From positions 124,001 through 188,000 of the forward strand of contig NZ_QJJQ01000007.1 in the NCBI RefSeq assembly GCF_003201975.1: a stretch of DNA of 64,000 nucleotides. The letters run 5' to 3'. This DNA comes from Pseudogracilibacillus auburnensis. GTDB lineage: Bacteria > Bacillota > Bacilli > Bacillales > Amphibacillaceae. The notes beneath the pieces are model-generated. The model made no database searches. It was not told the origin of the DNA and saw only the letters and a program-made list of their open reading frames with translations. The position numbers and the translations under genes were made by a program. This document shows, piece by piece, positions 20,281-31,444 of the stretch; position 1 is the first letter of the stretch; every line of letters begins with the position of its first letter.

Positions 20281-22753
20281 ATTAGGAATACGTCTGTTAC
20301 TTTCTCGAAAAAAATGGTTTGTTTTACTATGTATTTCACTTTCACTTATACTCACATCTATTACATCCATCTCTACCGCATCAAAATCGATTAAACTGGG
20401 CTTAAAAGAACAAGGCTATCAAGATTATGGTGAACAAACTCTTGTGTTATTAGACAGTAATGAATCTTCCCAATCGTTAGCAAACAATAAAGATGTTGAA
20501 AAGATTGGTCAGTTCCAATTGTTGGGAACAGTAGACTTGCATGATGGACATTTAGCAACTGTTGGAACGATGGATCATAGTGCTCAGGAGCTTGGTAAGC
20601 TAGAAGTAATCGAGGGGAACTTTCCAATCATTGAGAACGGAATCGCGATAGAGGCTACTTATTTATCTCTAATAGATGCCAACTGGAAAGTAGGGGAAAA
20701 GAGAAAGATTACTATTAGTGGAGAAAGTGTATCCGTGACGTTAACTGGTATTATAAAAGATTATTCTGCTAAATGGACTGTGCCGGTAGATTTTGAAAAG
20801 GGAATCAATGACTATCCTAACATTATCCTATCGGAACAAAATAGTCTAACGGAGAATAGTAATAATAGATTCTTAATTAAATTAAAAGGAAGTATAAAAG
20901 AACAAAGAGAAAAAGCATATACTTTTTTGGGTGAAAATGATCACAATGGATTTTATAATGGTAGGTTATATAACGTAGCTTTAGAACATCATGAACATAT
21001 ATCAGTAATTTCCTTCATTTTTCAGATTGCTATCTTAATCACTTCCTTTTTATGTATTTATAGTATATTTTACTTCTTTCATTTTGGTCAGCAGAAAAAA
21101 TTATCATTACTGAAAGCAGTCGGAGCTAATGATAGAAGTTTGTTTATCATATATTTCTCACAAAATGTACTCATATTTTTATGTAGTTTCATTATAGCGA
21201 TTCCATTCATCATATTTTTTCACTACATGATTATTCATCACACCTTTCATCTTAGTCATTATTCTTTATCTTACTTCATTCCGACCTTTGCAATAGTAAT
21301 GATTTGGATGTTGATCGTATTTTTAATAACTATTTGGAATGCTGTCCAAGCAATAAAACGACTAAAAAAACATTCAATAAATGAATCCTTAAAAGATGTT
21401 CGAATCAGTCCGTATAAAGAAGGAACATTCGTTGATCGAATCAATAACTTTTCCATTAAACAAATTGTTATACAAGCATTCACTTATCCAAAACAATCTT
21501 TACTAATGATCGTAACGATCAGTTTTTCACTGTTAATCATTATTTTTTCTATCTATGTCGAAAAGGAAACAATTGGCTTATGGGATGATAATCGAAACCA
21601 ATATTATTTAAATTCGCAAGAAATATATTCATCGAATACAGTTGATAATTTAACCGTTTTAACGAAGCCAGGATTAACCTTCTCACTTAAAGATATAGAA
21701 GAACTTGAGAGTAGATCAGGGATTAGTTATATTCAAAAAATTCCATTTTTAGTAGATTTACATCCGGTGATAAATGAAAAGTTTATATCTTTTTCTTTGG
21801 AAAATTGGATTACTCAAAACGAAGAAATAGAAGTTGCATTTGATGATACATATAATGGTATATATGATGGGAAACAAATCATTCCAAATGTGAAGTATAG
21901 GCTGTTGAGTGAGAAAGAATTTTTAATGCTTTACCCGGAAAAAGACTATCAAGAATTTAAAGGGAAAGCGATTTTGTATATTCCTAATACGATAGATGAT
22001 TCTAATGAAATATTACTCGATCAACCAATTACCTTTGTTAGAAATACGCTTGATGAAGATGGTCGTTATGAAATAAGCGAGTGGGAGTATGATATTTTAA
22101 ATGTATATAATGGACCATTTTCGATTGATTTGGATCATGATTATCAAATAGAAGAGGATGGCTTAATTGTTGTCCTTGATCAAGAGACTGCAATGGAAAA
22201 CGGAATCTTTCAAGGATATAATGAACTTGATATCTATGTAGATGATAATGTTAGCACTTCCCAGGTAGGAGAAATAGAATCAAGCATCAATAAACTTATC
22301 GCTTTAACACCCGGAAGCCTTTATCAAAATATACCATTAGATTTCTCTAATGATGCAAGAATTTCAATTTTTGTCGGTTTATTAGGGAAGTTAGCATTTA
22401 TTACATCTGTGATTTTATCGATCGTAAGTATTACCGTGATCGTCTTTAGTAAATATAAACTCAAAAAGAAAGAATGGGGTATTTATCTTTCCATGGGAAT
22501 GAAGAAAAAAGATATCTATTACTTACTTTATTATGAAATGATCCTTTATTTTATCCTTGCAACCATTTTAGCAGTTGCCATATTTTCCTATACGGTTTTG
22601 ATCAATCACACAGAGAACTCACTAATGTATTATTTACAATACTTTTCTTTGTCTGCCATACTAGTCTTTATTTTCATTTCTTTAGGAATGGTCGCTTTAG
22701 CCTCAGCAATTAAAAAACAGTCCATCTACTCGTTGTTACGGGAGAATGAGTAA
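20273..22753 (+). CDS. ABC transporter permease, FtsX/MacB family
   Basis: An 826-residue permease with about eight membrane segments: one at 14-35, a 200-residue external domain, three at about 245-350, one at 404-424, a second external domain of 270 residues, and three at about 700-810. This is the duplicated FtsX layout. The cargo is unknown; such pairs move or sense peptides and lipoproteins or power wall hydrolases. The gene pair lacks an adjacent two-component system, so a Bce-type bacitracin role is not supported. It lies in an accessory patch between folC and valS. Confidence 0.9.
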   Translation: MFKLGIRLLLSRKKWFVLLCISLSLILTSITSISTASKSIKLGLKEQGYQDYGEQTLVLLDSNESSQSLANNKDVEKIGQFQLLGTVDLHDGHLATVGTMDHSAQELGKLEVIEGNFPIIENGIAIEATYLSLIDANWKVGEKRKITISGESVSVTLTGIIKDYSAKWTVPVDFEKGINDYPNIILSEQNSLTENSNNRFLIKLKGSIKEQREKAYTFLGENDHNGFYNGRLYNVALEHHEHISVISFIFQIAILITSFLCIYSIFYFFHFGQQKKLSLLKAVGANDRSLFIIYFSQNVLIFLCSFIIAIPFIIFFHYMIIHHTFHLSHYSLSYFIPTFAIVMIWMLIVFLITIWNAVQAIKRLKKHSINESLKDVRISPYKEGTFVDRINNFSIKQIVIQAFTYPKQSLLMIVTISFSLLIIIFSIYVEKETIGLWDDNRNQYYLNSQEIYSSNTVDNLTVLTKPGLTFSLKDIEELESRSGISYIQKIPFLVDLHPVINEKFISFSLENWITQNEEIEVAFDDTYNGIYDGKQIIPNVKYRLLSEKEFLMLYPEKDYQEFKGKAILYIPNTIDDSNEILLDQPITFVRNTLDEDGRYEISEWEYDILNVYNGPFSIDLDHDYQIEEDGLIVVLDQETAMENGIFQGYNELDIYVDDNVSTSQVGEIESSINKLIALTPGSLYQNIPLDFSNDARISIFVGLLGKLAFITSVILSIVSITVIVFSKYKLKKKEWGIYLSMGMKKKDIYYLLYYEMILYFILATILAVAIFSYTVLINHTENSLMYYLQYFSLSAILVFIFISLGMVALASAIKKQSIYSLLRENE

Positions 22754-22854
22754 TAATATAGAGGTATTAAAGAAATAGTCTACATGTAGAATGAATTTCA
22801 CAATTCATTTAGTAGAGCGCAAATCCGAACAATCTTTAGGTTGTAGGAAAATTC

Positions 22855-23275
22855 GCTTTCCACTACAGGTGGTCGCCTTCCGCGGGCGGCTGCTGAGCCT
22901 TGCCCCGGCAAGGGGTATGTCGACGTTGCCCGCAAAGGGCGGTTTTGGTCGGTCTTCCTTTAATAGCTCGTTACAGAGTCTCAACTAGGCCTTTTATAAG
23001 GGCACTGAAAAACACCCTTATTTAAAAATCCAATATATGGAGAGATAAAGAAAAAGTCAGTATTTCCCCTTTTGTGTGGAAACCGAATCCACGAAGACTC
23101 CTACGGGAAAAGCAACAGCCGAAAATCCACTTCATACGTTTTGGAAAAACGTATGAAGTTAGTTGAGGCGTTGCCCGTGGAAAGCGTAGTGGATTCGGAT
23201 GGAACACAAGCGCGCTAACCGTGGGAGACTTTTTCAGTGCCCTCTCTTTTATCCCACAGGAGTCGCCACCTTTCG
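22855..23275. repeat. Palindromic repeat interrupted by a second element (nested)
   Basis: Outer parts CGCTTTCCACTACAGG with CGCCTTCCGCGGGCGG on the left and CCCACAGGAGTCGCCACC on the right belong to the GC-rich palindromic family seen at 8.7 and 37.6 kb. In those copies CTAGGCC...CCGCAGGAGTC is nearly contiguous, whereas here 248 bp separate the halves (22998-23245). The surrounding 22754-23438 gap has no gene. Confidence 0.7.
22998..23245. mobile_element. Inserted MITE-like element with 14-bp TIRs and 7-bp target duplication
   Basis: AGGGCACTGAAAAA at 22999-23012 is exactly complementary to 23230-23243. The direct repeat CTTTTAT flanks it at 22991-22997 and 23246-23252, as expected for transposition. 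Inside is another palindromic repeat (about 23088-23205) containing a perfect 14-bp stem with a 3-nt loop at 23129-23159. No transposase is encoded, so it must be moved in trans. Confidence 0.72.
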
Positions 23276-23387
23276 TTTCAATCTTAGTAGTAAGCAGTTT
23301 CTATAGACGAACATTTAATTAATATTTCATCTATTTGTTGGCATTTTTTATTTAATTTAGAATTTATGAAATTGATTCATGTAAAAA

Positions 23388-23435
23388 AACTAAACTGGTC
23401 ATTAGGAATATTCGCTTTCCTTAACCAGTTTAGTT
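23388..23435 (-). terminator. Terminator of valS
   Basis: AACTAAACTGGT and ACCAGTTTAGTT form a perfect 12-bp stem; on the minus strand it ends in a T run. It lies immediately after the valS stop codon. Confidence 0.8.
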
Positions 23436-23438
23436 CTT

Positions 23439-26084
23439 TTATCTATTATTTCTTAACTCTTCCAAACGTTTTTGCACCATTTGACGTTTTTCTTCGTATT
23501 CAATTTGCTTTTTCTTTTCTGCTTCGACCACTTTTTCGGGCGCTTTTTCAACAAATCCTTTATTGCTCAATTTCTTCTCTACAAGTGCAACCTCTTTGTC
23601 CCACTTTTCTAATTCTTTTTCAAGGCGAGCAATTTCTTTTTCAAAATCAATTAACCCCTCAAGCGGGAGAAAAATTTCAGCACCAGTAATGACAGCAGTC
23701 ATTGACTGTTCAGGTGCTACGACTGATTCACCAATAAAGAGTTCACTCGTATTACAAAAGCGTTCCATATAATGACGATTTTGTTCAAATTCTTCGACGA
23801 TTGCCGAATCCTTCGTTTTAATAAACATACTTACTTCTCTTGACATTGGTGTATTCACTTCAGCCCGAATATTACGAACCGCTTTAATGATTGCCATAAT
23901 TCGATTCATTTGTGCAGCAGCTTTTTCATCATGGTATTGTTCATCTACCTGTGGCCAAGTAGCGACCGTTATCGATTCCCCTTCATGTGGGAGCTGTTGC
24001 CAGATTTCTTCCGTTATAAACGGCATATATGGGTGAAGCATACGTAATGTTTGATCCAGCACATGGGCAAGGACAGATCTAGTCGTCTTTTTACGCGCTT
24101 CATCTTCACTATATAAAGGAATTTTGGCCATTTCGATATACCAATCACAAAAATCATCCCAGATAAAGTTGTATAAATAACGACCCGCCTCACCGAATTC
24201 GTATTTATTCGTATTCATTGTCACATGCTCGATCGTTTCATTTAATCGTGTTAAAATCCATTTATCCGGTAATGCTAAATCATCTGTTAAATCAATGTCT
24301 TCATAAGCTAGATCTTCCATATTCATTAATGCAAAACGGGAAGCATTCCAAATTTTATTAGCGAAATTCCATGTCGCCTCGACTTTTTCCCAATGGAACC
24401 GTAAATCTTGCCCTGGTGTGGATCCAGTCAACAAGAAATAGCGTAAAGAATCGGCACCATATTTATCGATCACTTCCATTGGGTCGACACCATTTCCAAG
24501 TGATTTACTCATTTTTCGACCTTCTGCATCACGAATAAGTCCATGGATAAGAACATCTTTAAACGGCTTTTCATCGGTAAATTCAAGCGATTGAAAAATC
24601 ATTCTTGCCACCCAAAAGAAAATAATATCGTAACCTGTTACTAACACATCTGTTGGGAAATAACGTTTAAAATCTTTACTATTTTCATTCGGCCATCCCA
24701 TGGTTGAAAACGGCCATAATGCAGAAGAAAACCACGTGTCTAACACATCTTTGTCTTGTTCCCAGTTTTCAATATCTGCTGGGGCCTCTTTTCCAACATA
24801 CACTTCTCCTGTTTCTTTATGATACCAGGCAGGTATTCGGTGACCCCACCACAACTGTCTTGAAATACACCATTCACGAATGTTTTCCATCCAATGTAAA
24901 TACGTACCTTCAAAACGATTTGGAACAAAATTTACTTTGTTTTCGCCTTGCTGTAACTCGACCGCTGCATCTGCAAGAGGTTGCATATGAACAAACCACT
25001 GTGTTGATAAGTATGGTTCTACAACTGCTCCACTTCGCTCAGAATGGCCAACCGTATGTGTATGGTCTTCTATTTCGAAAAGGACACCTTGTTCTTGTAA
25101 ATCTTTCACAATCGCTTTCCGACACTCGAAACGATCCATCCCTTTATATTTACCTGCATTTTCATTCATTGTTCCGTCTTCATTCATAACGAGGACACGC
25201 TCTAAGTTGTGACGATTTCCAATTTCAAAGTCATTCGGATCATGTGCCGGTGTTATTTTAACCGCTCCAGAACCAAATTCCATATCCACATAATCATCAG
25301 CAACAATGTCGATTTCCCGACCTACGATTGGTAAAATCACTTTTTTGCCAATTAAATGTTTGTAACGTTCATCTTTAGGATGCACTGCAACAGCGGTATC
25401 GCCTAGCATTGTTTCAGGACGGGTAGTCGCGATTTCAATCGTGTCTTCACTATCTTTAATCGGGTAGCGCATATGATAAAACTTGCCAGCTACCTCTTCG
25501 TGTATTACTTCTATATCAGATAAAGCTGTTTTTGTTTTTGGATCCCAATTAATGATATATTCACCGCGGTAAATGAGCCCTTTTTCATATAATTGAATAA
25601 ACACTTCTTGAACTGCCTCAGATAAACCGTCATCTAATGTAAAACGTTCCCTCGTATAATCAAGACCGAGTCCTAATTTGCCCCACTGTTCTCGAATGAA
25701 GTCAGCGTATTCCTCTTTCCATTCCCAAACCGTTTCAACAAATTTTTCACGTCCTAAATCATAACGTGATTTCCCTTTTTCCTTCAATTTCGCTTCAACG
25801 ACAGCCTGTGTTGCAATTCCGGCATGGTCCATTCCAGGTAACCATAACACATCATATCCTTGCATTCGCTTCATACGAGAAATCGTATCTTGCATCGTCG
25901 TATCCCATGCATGACCTAAATGGAGTTTCCCTGTCACATTCGGTGGTGGGATAACGATAGAAAAAGGTTCTTTCTTTTTATCTCCTGTTGCTTCAAAGTA
26001 GTTCCCTTCTAGCCAAAAACCATACCGATCTTCCTCAATACTTTTATGATCGTATTTGGGGGGAAGTTGTTGTTTACTCATCAT
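23439..26084 (-). CDS. valS: Valine--tRNA ligase
   Basis: Charges tRNA-Val and edits threonyl errors. At 881 residues it is full length. The class I HIGH motif appears as HLGHA after PPPNVTGKL, the second motif as KMSKS in [11 protein letters not shown], and the editing domain has [18 protein letters not shown] coiled-coil C-terminal arm closes the protein. Expression is probably controlled by the T-box leader upstream. AGGAGG lies 5 nt before the first of two adjacent ATGs. Confidence 0.97.
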   Translation of the reverse strand: MMSKQQLPPKYDHKSIEEDRYGFWLEGNYFEATGDKKKEPFSIVIPPPNVTGKLHLGHAWDTTMQDTISRMKRMQGYDVLWLPGMDHAGIATQAVVEAKLKEKGKSRYDLGREKFVETVWEWKEEYADFIREQWGKLGLGLDYTRERFTLDDGLSEAVQEVFIQLYEKGLIYRGEYIINWDPKTKTALSDIEVIHEEVAGKFYHMRYPIKDSEDTIEIATTRPETMLGDTAVAVHPKDERYKHLIGKKVILPIVGREIDIVADDYVDMEFGSGAVKITPAHDPNDFEIGNRHNLERVLVMNEDGTMNENAGKYKGMDRFECRKAIVKDLQEQGVLFEIEDHTHTVGHSERSGAVVEPYLSTQWFVHMQPLADAAVELQQGENKVNFVPNRFEGTYLHWMENIREWCISRQLWWGHRIPAWYHKETGEVYVGKEAPADIENWEQDKDVLDTWFSSALWPFSTMGWPNENSKDFKRYFPTDVLVTGYDIIFFWVARMIFQSLEFTDEKPFKDVLIHGLIRDAEGRKMSKSLGNGVDPMEVIDKYGADSLRYFLLTGSTPGQDLRFHWEKVEATWNFANKIWNASRFALMNMEDLAYEDIDLTDDLALPDKWILTRLNETIEHVTMNTNKYEFGEAGRYLYNFIWDDFCDWYIEMAKIPLYSEDEARKKTTRSVLAHVLDQTLRMLHPYMPFITEEIWQQLPHEGESITVATWPQVDEQYHDEKAAAQMNRIMAIIKAVRNIRAEVNTPMSREVSMFIKTKDSAIVEEFEQNRHYMERFCNTSELFIGESVVAPEQSMTAVITGAEIFLPLEGLIDFEKEIARLEKELEKWDKEVALVEKKLSNKGFVEKAPEKVVEAEKKKQIEYEEKRQMVQKRLEELRNNR

Positions 26085-26104
26085 TCTTTCCTCCTATTTT
26101 CGTC

Positions 26105-26350
26105 TACTAAATAAAAAAACTCTTCATCCAATAAAAGGACGAAAAGTATTATTTCCGTGGTACCACCTACATTTACAAGCATAAGCTTGCACACTCATTA
26201 TACGTAACGTGTAAGATCCGCTCTTCTTCTACTATGATTCAAAGAAGCTGTATCAAGGGCGACCTTCTAAAAAACTATTTTGGAAAACTTCCACCTAATT
26301 GTTTTCCTCTCTTTAAAAATAGGTTTTTATACTCTTCCCTCTCATCACAT
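26105..26350 (-). promoter_or_regulatory. T-box leader of valS, specifier GUC
   Basis: The minus strand has the T-box core AGGTGGTACCACGG (26155-26168), followed by the terminator stem CTTTTCGTCC/GGATGAAGAG (26120-26146) and a run of seven T. Stem I shows AGGGAAGAGTA (26330-26340) opposite GTCGCCCTTGATA, placing GUC (26261-26263), a valine codon, on the 3' side of the specifier loop facing the AGUA motif. Uncharged tRNA-Val should stabilise the antiterminator. Confidence 0.88.
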
Positions 26351-26468
26351 TTACATATGTAATTAAGATTAGTTTAATATGATTTATTTATTTTTGCAAC
26401 TTTTATTATTTATTTTGGCACGTTCAGAAGTAATTTATACATATAGTATGATAAGCGAGGTGATTAGG

Positions 26469-26648
26469 GTGTCAAGATATCGATTCCCACCATGGTTGGA
26501 TAAATGTATATGTGTATTAGAAAAAGCTATTTTACCGATCTTAATCTTTCAATTAATCCGCACCCTGTTTCTAACAACAACATTTGACTTGATTTTACTC
26601 GGAATATTAATTGGTATTTTCATCGCTTTTCATTTACGATGGATTTAA
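26469..26648 (+). CDS. Small hydrophobic protein, 59 residues
   Basis: Begins at a GTG with GAGGTG 6 nt upstream; longer in-frame starts run into the valS leader. The protein starts with a short basic part (SRYRFPPWLDK) followed by two hydrophobic segments (about 21-36 and 40-54). I do not recognise a family. It is divergent from valS and convergent with spoVID, with a shared terminator. Function unknown. Confidence 0.55.
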   Translation: MSRYRFPPWLDKCICVLEKAILPILIFQLIRTLFLTTTFDLILLGILIGIFIAFHLRWI

Positions 26649-26667
26649 ATATTGATACAGTATACGT

Positions 26668-26695
26668 AAAAACCCCTTGCATAGCAAGGGGTTAT
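26668..26695. terminator. Bidirectional terminator
   Basis: AACCCCTTGC and GCAAGGGGTT form a perfect 10-bp stem with A and T tails on both sides, between the small protein gene and spoVID. Confidence 0.8.
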
Positions 26696-26698
26696 ATA

Positions 26699-27760
26699 CT
26701 ATTCTTTTGAAGGGATTGGTAAATGAAGTAATTGTCCTTCTTCAATACTATCCCCTGCTAAATTATTATCTTTTATTAACTGAAGCGCTGATATTTCATA
26801 CCGTTTTGCAATGGTTTCGATTGTATCTTCTTCCTGTGTAATATATATTCTCATTTTTGAATACTGTTCTTCCTCTTCTCCACCGAATAAATCAGTTAGG
26901 AATTGAACATCCTTCACTTCATCATCCTCTTCTGCTTCACTTTCGTTTAACTGTATATCAATTTCATTCGTCTCGTTTTCATCATTACTTTCTTCCAAAT
27001 GATGATGTTCCATGCGAGACACTTCCTCAACTTCTTCTGTTACTTTTTCGACCGCTTCTTCTATTATTTCATCATCAACTTTTTCATTAACATCTTCTTT
27101 AACCGTTTCTTTTACATTTGTTTCTATTATTGTTTTATCTTTTACATCATTTTTGCCTTTTTCTTTCATCTCATTCGTTTCTGCGACTGCTACAGAATCT
27201 ATTTCCGTTTTATTCTCTTCCATTTTTTGTTCTAATTCTAGATCCTTTATTTCCTGCAGCTTCTTAGTTTGTTTTTTCTGTTCATTTTCATCGAACACCT
27301 TTTCTTCTTGCTGCACGATGCTTGCATCAGCTTTAATTCCATTTATATGTACGGTCGATTTAATTTTTAATTTTCCTTGATCAGGTAACTCATAATCAAA
27401 AGAATCAATCGTCACAGTAACATCTTCTAAATTTTCTACTCGATACGGTGGCACTGTGATTTCAACAGGAAATCGATGGGAAAATGAAGCTTCATTATCA
27501 TCTGTATCGATTACTTTTTCTATATATCCAGTTAAATCATCATTTAAAAATGAATTAGTATGTTGATCCGATTTTTCTGATGCTTTAATATATTCCCCTT
27601 GTAATAGGATTAACCCGCGCACTTGAATGTAATTATCGTATGTTTGAATAGCAATTTCAGGATCTAGAGAGATCGACAGCATTTCAGCAATTTCTTGTCC
27701 GTTTTCAAAATATAACGTTTCATTTACTTCAAAAGTAATAACATCTTTATTCTGTTTCAA
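26699..27760 (-). CDS. spoVID: Spore coat morphogenetic protein SpoVID (LysM)
   Basis: Drives encasement of the forespore by coat proteins and binds SafA. The N-terminal domain (MKQNKDVITFEVNETLYFENGQ and on to about residue 130) matches the family. A very acidic, Glu- and Val-rich low-complexity middle follows (about 155-290), and a C-terminal LysM domain (QEEDTIETIAKRYEISALQL) closes the protein. It is 353 residues, shorter than the 575 of B. subtilis, mainly in the middle. It lies between valS and hemL as in B. subtilis, apart from an inserted chemoreceptor. Confidence 0.9.
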   Translation of the reverse strand: MKQNKDVITFEVNETLYFENGQEIAEMLSISLDPEIAIQTYDNYIQVRGLILLQGEYIKASEKSDQHTNSFLNDDLTGYIEKVIDTDDNEASFSHRFPVEITVPPYRVENLEDVTVTIDSFDYELPDQGKLKIKSTVHINGIKADASIVQQEEKVFDENEQKKQTKKLQEIKDLELEQKMEENKTEIDSVAVAETNEMKEKGKNDVKDKTIIETNVKETVKEDVNEKVDDEIIEEAVEKVTEEVEEVSRMEHHHLEESNDENETNEIDIQLNESEAEEDDEVKDVQFLTDLFGGEEEEQYSKMRIYITQEEDTIETIAKRYEISALQLIKDNNLAGDSIEEGQLLHLPIPSKE

Positions 27761-27968
27761 AAGACAATCCTCCCTTTTTTAAACGAATTCGATTCGTATC
27801 ACATTGATAAAAATATATGTTGTTTATAACACGATTATGACCTTATATTACTTAAAAATAGTAATTATCATAGATTTAACGTGGTTCTTATCATCATTAA
27901 TGGTATACTGGGAAATGGTCATTAAACACTAGAACTTTATATCTACTTACACAAGCAGGTGAATATTT

Positions 27969-29660
27969 ATGTCAATTAGGAGAAAATTATTTTTAACTTT
28001 CATTTCCATTTTTATCGTAATCGGAAGTATTGAAATTTATTCTGTTTACCAACTATTTCATTCTAAAGATATGTTAGAGACAATAAAAAATGACTCCCAT
28101 GTAAAAGCGATAAAAGCACAACAATTAAAAATTGATGTTGTCCAAGTTCAACAATTTCTGACAGATATTAGTGCAACAAGAGGACTAGACGGGCTTGACG
28201 ATGGATTTGATGAAGCAGAAAAGCACGCGAGTAGTTTTCGCTCCATCATTCAAGATTTAAAAAAAATTAGTACAAAAAACGAAACGGAACAATTAGATGA
28301 ATTTTTACGAGATTTTGAAGATTTCTATGAAACAGGTAAAAGCATGGCAAACGGGTATATAGAAAATGGTCCTAAAGAAGGAAACAAACTAATGTTGCCG
28401 TTCGATGACTATTCAGCAGAACTAAATGAAAAAATTAATGTATTCATGGAAAATAATCTAACTTATTTATCAGAGGATATAACAGAGATTAGTGAACAAA
28501 TGGCAAAGAATGCCCAAATGACGATCATCATTTTTATCATAGGACTTATCTTAGCCAGTATTGCGAGTTTTATCATTTCAAAAAATATTGGAAATCATTT
28601 AAAAGCATTAGAAAAGAATACAAAATTAATAGCTGATGGAGATCTATCCAAGAGAATAAAAACGAACCAAAAGGATGAACTCGGGCGGGTCTCCTTATCT
28701 TTTGAACATATGCGTGCTCATCTTCATTCACTTGTCTCAACAATTCATGATTTATCGAATCAATTACTGCATACAAATAAAGAACTTAGTGAAATTGCCA
28801 TACAAACGGGCGAATCATCGAAGCAAATAGCTTATTCCATCGATGAAATAGCTAGTGGAGTAGATCAACAGTCTACTGATACGAATCAGATATTAACGTC
28901 CATCCATGATACGACTACTCAAGTGGAAGAAGGGAATCATTTCGTTAAAAACACGCTCGAAGTCGCATCTAACTCAACTGCAACAGCTCAAAATGGTAAG
29001 GTTAAAGTTGATAAAAGTATTGAACAATTAAAAGATTCCTATCAGGAAATGAAACGAGCTACAAAAAATGTTCAATCTCTAGGTGAACGGTCGAAGCAAA
29101 TTGGAGAAATAGTTGATTTTATTAATGATATATCAGATCAAACTAATTTATTAGCTTTAAACGCAGCGATTGAGTCAGCGCGTGCTGGTGAGCATGGGAA
29201 AGGTTTCTCAGTCGTCGCTGATGAAGTACGTAAATTAGCGGAAGAAACTACTAGTGCAACAGGGAGAATTACAAATTTAATAAAAGAAACACAGTCTGAA
29301 ACAAATGAAGTAATTACCTTAATGGAAAGTAATTTGGATCATTTCGAAAACCAAGTACATACTGCATCAGAAAATGGCGTTACTTTAGACCAGATTGTAA
29401 ACCAAGCACAAAACACAGAGGAGAATGTCAGTAAATTACAAGCAATTTTACAAGCAATAAATACAAATGCGTTAAGCGTCCAATCGATGATTGAAAATAT
29501 TTCGGCTATTATGGAAGAAACATCCTCAGCTGCAGAAGAAGTTTCATCTTCTGCTGAAGAGCAAGCAGCCATGTCAGATGATATTTCTAAAAACATTCAT
29601 CAAGCTGAAAAAATGGCACAACAATTACAACAACAAATAAAAGTATTTAAAATAAAATAA
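27969..29660 (+). CDS. Methyl-accepting chemotaxis protein
   Basis: A 563-residue receptor: membrane segment at 7-27, a four-helix-bundle type extracellular sensor (about 30-180), a second membrane segment at 182-204, a HAMP domain (205-260), and a signalling coiled coil with the conserved tip [20 protein letters not shown]. It feeds CheA/CheW arrays. The ligand cannot be deduced. It is a plus-strand insertion in a conserved minus-strand block between spoVID and hemL. Confidence 0.93.
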   Translation: MSIRRKLFLTFISIFIVIGSIEIYSVYQLFHSKDMLETIKNDSHVKAIKAQQLKIDVVQVQQFLTDISATRGLDGLDDGFDEAEKHASSFRSIIQDLKKISTKNETEQLDEFLRDFEDFYETGKSMANGYIENGPKEGNKLMLPFDDYSAELNEKINVFMENNLTYLSEDITEISEQMAKNAQMTIIIFIIGLILASIASFIISKNIGNHLKALEKNTKLIADGDLSKRIKTNQKDELGRVSLSFEHMRAHLHSLVSTIHDLSNQLLHTNKELSEIAIQTGESSKQIAYSIDEIASGVDQQSTDTNQILTSIHDTTTQVEEGNHFVKNTLEVASNSTATAQNGKVKVDKSIEQLKDSYQEMKRATKNVQSLGERSKQIGEIVDFINDISDQTNLLALNAAIESARAGEHGKGFSVVADEVRKLAEETTSATGRITNLIKETQSETNEVITLMESNLDHFENQVHTASENGVTLDQIVNQAQNTEENVSKLQAILQAINTNALSVQSMIENISAIMEETSSAAEEVSSSAEEQAAMSDDISKNIHQAEKMAQQLQQQIKVFKIK

Positions 29661-29689
29661 ATGAGTCAATTTCATTATTCAATTAAGTA

Positions 29690-29935
29690 GGGTCTGCTGA
29701 ACAACTAAAATGCATTCCATCCTATCGGTGTCTTCCGCGATATGTGACAGCTTTTTAGTAGGCACGCTTCAGTCTTGTTTATTGCGACGAGTAAGCGAAG
29801 TCCTAGGTATTGTGACAAATCGTTTTTGATGGGACGAGCGTAGACGCCGTCCCAGGACGTCGCGCTCTTAGCCTGTGTACCAACTGTGTTATTCCGCCGA
29901 GTCAGTCACTTTCGCTCTAGGCAACTAGAACAGTT
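29690..29935. repeat. Composite palindromic repeat region
   Basis: GC-richer sequence with TTTTTGATGGGACGAGCGTA, GTCCCAGGACGTCGCGCTCTTAGCCTG and related words that recur at 45.3 and 59.7 kb. No open frame of interest. The rest of the 29661-30146 gap is spacer and the hemL terminator. Confidence 0.55.
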
Positions 29936-30097
29936 CATTGCATGTGCAAGTTTTTTTTAGTAAGACTGCCAAAATCCTTGCACTTCTATCACGTTAAATA
30001 TTGCTCCAATTTCTGTTGGAAACACCGTTAGACACGATGGTCTAGTGATTTATGATAAGGTACCTTTTCCTTGCCAGCCTTTAGCAACCCCTAAGTA

Positions 30098-30133
30098 AAA
30101 AAAAAGAACGAGCGAAGACAATCTCGCTCGTTT
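30098..30133 (-). terminator. Terminator of the hem operon
   Basis: On the minus strand AACGAGCGAGA and TCTTCGCTCGTT form a stem followed by nine T. It lies after hemL. Confidence 0.85.
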
Positions 30134-30146
30134 TCGTACTTTCAAC

Positions 30147-31430
30147 TTATAAGCTTGCAAAAACTTTATCAATCGCCTGCACAGTCTGTTCAATAAGTTC
30201 ATCTGAATGGGCTGTTGATAAAAACAAGCCTTCATATTGTGATGGTGGTAGAAATACTCCTTCTTCAATCATTCCACGGTAATATTTTGCGAAACGATCT
30301 AAATCAGAGCTTTGGGCTGTTTCGAAATTTACGATAGCTTGATCAGTGAAAAAGACTCCGACCATGGAACCGACACGGTTAATTTGCAATGGTATATTAT
30401 ACTTATCTGCTGCTTTTTCATACCCAGCAACTAATGTATCCACTTTATGATTTATTTCATCGTATGTCTCTTCTTTAATCTGGGATAATGTCTCATATCC
30501 TGCCGTCATTGCAAGCGGATTTCCTGATAATGTGCCCGCTTGATAAATATCCCCAGCTGGAGCCACTCGTTCCATTATTTCTTTTTTACCACCATAAGCA
30601 CCGACCGGTAATCCCCCGCCGATCACTTTGCCTAAACAAGTTAGGTCAGGATCAATATTAAAATGTCCTTGTGCACAATGGTAGCCTACTCTAAACCCTG
30701 TCATTACTTCATCAAAAATTAACAGTGCCCCATACTCTTTTGTTACCTCGCGTAAATGTTCTAAAAAGCCGTTTTGTGGAGGAACGACACCCATATTACC
30801 TGTGACAGGCTCTACGATAACAGCAGCAATATCTTTCCCGAACTGTTCAAAGGCATAGGAAACACTTTCCTTATCATTATATGGCACTGTAACCGTATGC
30901 TTAGCAACCGATTCAGGGACACCTGGACTATCTGGTAACCCAAGTGTTGCTACCCCTGAACCAGCTTTAATTAAGAGGGAATCACCGTGTCCGTGGTAAT
31001 TACCTTCAAACTTTAAAATGATATCTCTACCAGTATATCCCCTCGCTAATCGTAACGCACTCATCGTCGCTTCTGTTCCAGAGTTGACCATCCGGATCAT
31101 TTCGACAGAAGGTACCCGCTCCATCACGAGTTTTGCTAATTTACTTTCGAGTGTTGTCGGTGCACCAAAACTTGTTCCTTTTTCTGCTACTTTTTTCAAA
31201 CTTTCGACTACTTGATCGTCTGCATGTCCTAAAATAAGTGGTCCCCAACTAAGGACATAATCAATATATTCATTCCCATCGACATCTGTAAGGATTGCCC
31301 CTTTTCCAGACTCCATAAAAATTGGTGACATGCCAACAGATTTAAATGCCCGAACAGGTGAATTTACTCCACCTGGCATTAGGTCAACTGATTCTTTGTA
31401 CGCATCGATTGATTTAGTAAAATTTCTCAC
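30147..31430 (-). CDS. hemL: Glutamate-1-semialdehyde 2,1-aminomutase
   Basis: A PLP enzyme that makes 5-aminolevulinate from glutamate semialdehyde. The catalytic lysine lies in [17 protein letters not shown], and [12 protein letters not shown] and GNYHGHGD are typical. The start is a GTG at 31430 ([10 protein letters not shown] follows) with GGTGGAG just upstream, giving 427 residues; longer frames run back into hemB. It lies 14 bp after hemB. Confidence 0.95.
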   Translation of the reverse strand: MRNFTKSIDAYKESVDLMPGGVNSPVRAFKSVGMSPIFMESGKGAILTDVDGNEYIDYVLSWGPLILGHADDQVVESLKKVAEKGTSFGAPTTLESKLAKLVMERVPSVEMIRMVNSGTEATMSALRLARGYTGRDIILKFEGNYHGHGDSLLIKAGSGVATLGLPDSPGVPESVAKHTVTVPYNDKESVSYAFEQFGKDIAAVIVEPVTGNMGVVPPQNGFLEHLREVTKEYGALLIFDEVMTGFRVGYHCAQGHFNIDPDLTCLGKVIGGGLPVGAYGGKKEIMERVAPAGDIYQAGTLSGNPLAMTAGYETLSQIKEETYDEINHKVDTLVAGYEKAADKYNIPLQINRVGSMVGVFFTDQAIVNFETAQSSDLDRFAKYYRGMIEEGVFLPPSQYEGLFLSTAHSDELIEQTVQAIDKVFASL

Positions 31431-31444
31431 ATTCTCCACCACCA

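Noticed and set aside
17419-22753. Graspetide (microviridin-like) RiPP cluster: two ATP-grasp ligases plus an ABC transporter
   Set aside because: No precursor peptide gene is visible near the ligases (19185-19605 was read on both strands), the transporter is FtsX-type rather than the fused exporter type, and its own leader separates it from the ligases.
19606-22753. Bce-type antibiotic detoxification module
   Set aside because: No two-component system is adjacent and the permease has two external domains and about eight membrane segments, unlike BceB.
27012-27380. Plus-strand serine/phenylalanine-rich frames opposite spoVID
   Set aside because: They are antisense shadows of the Glu/Lys/Val-rich low-complexity region of SpoVID.
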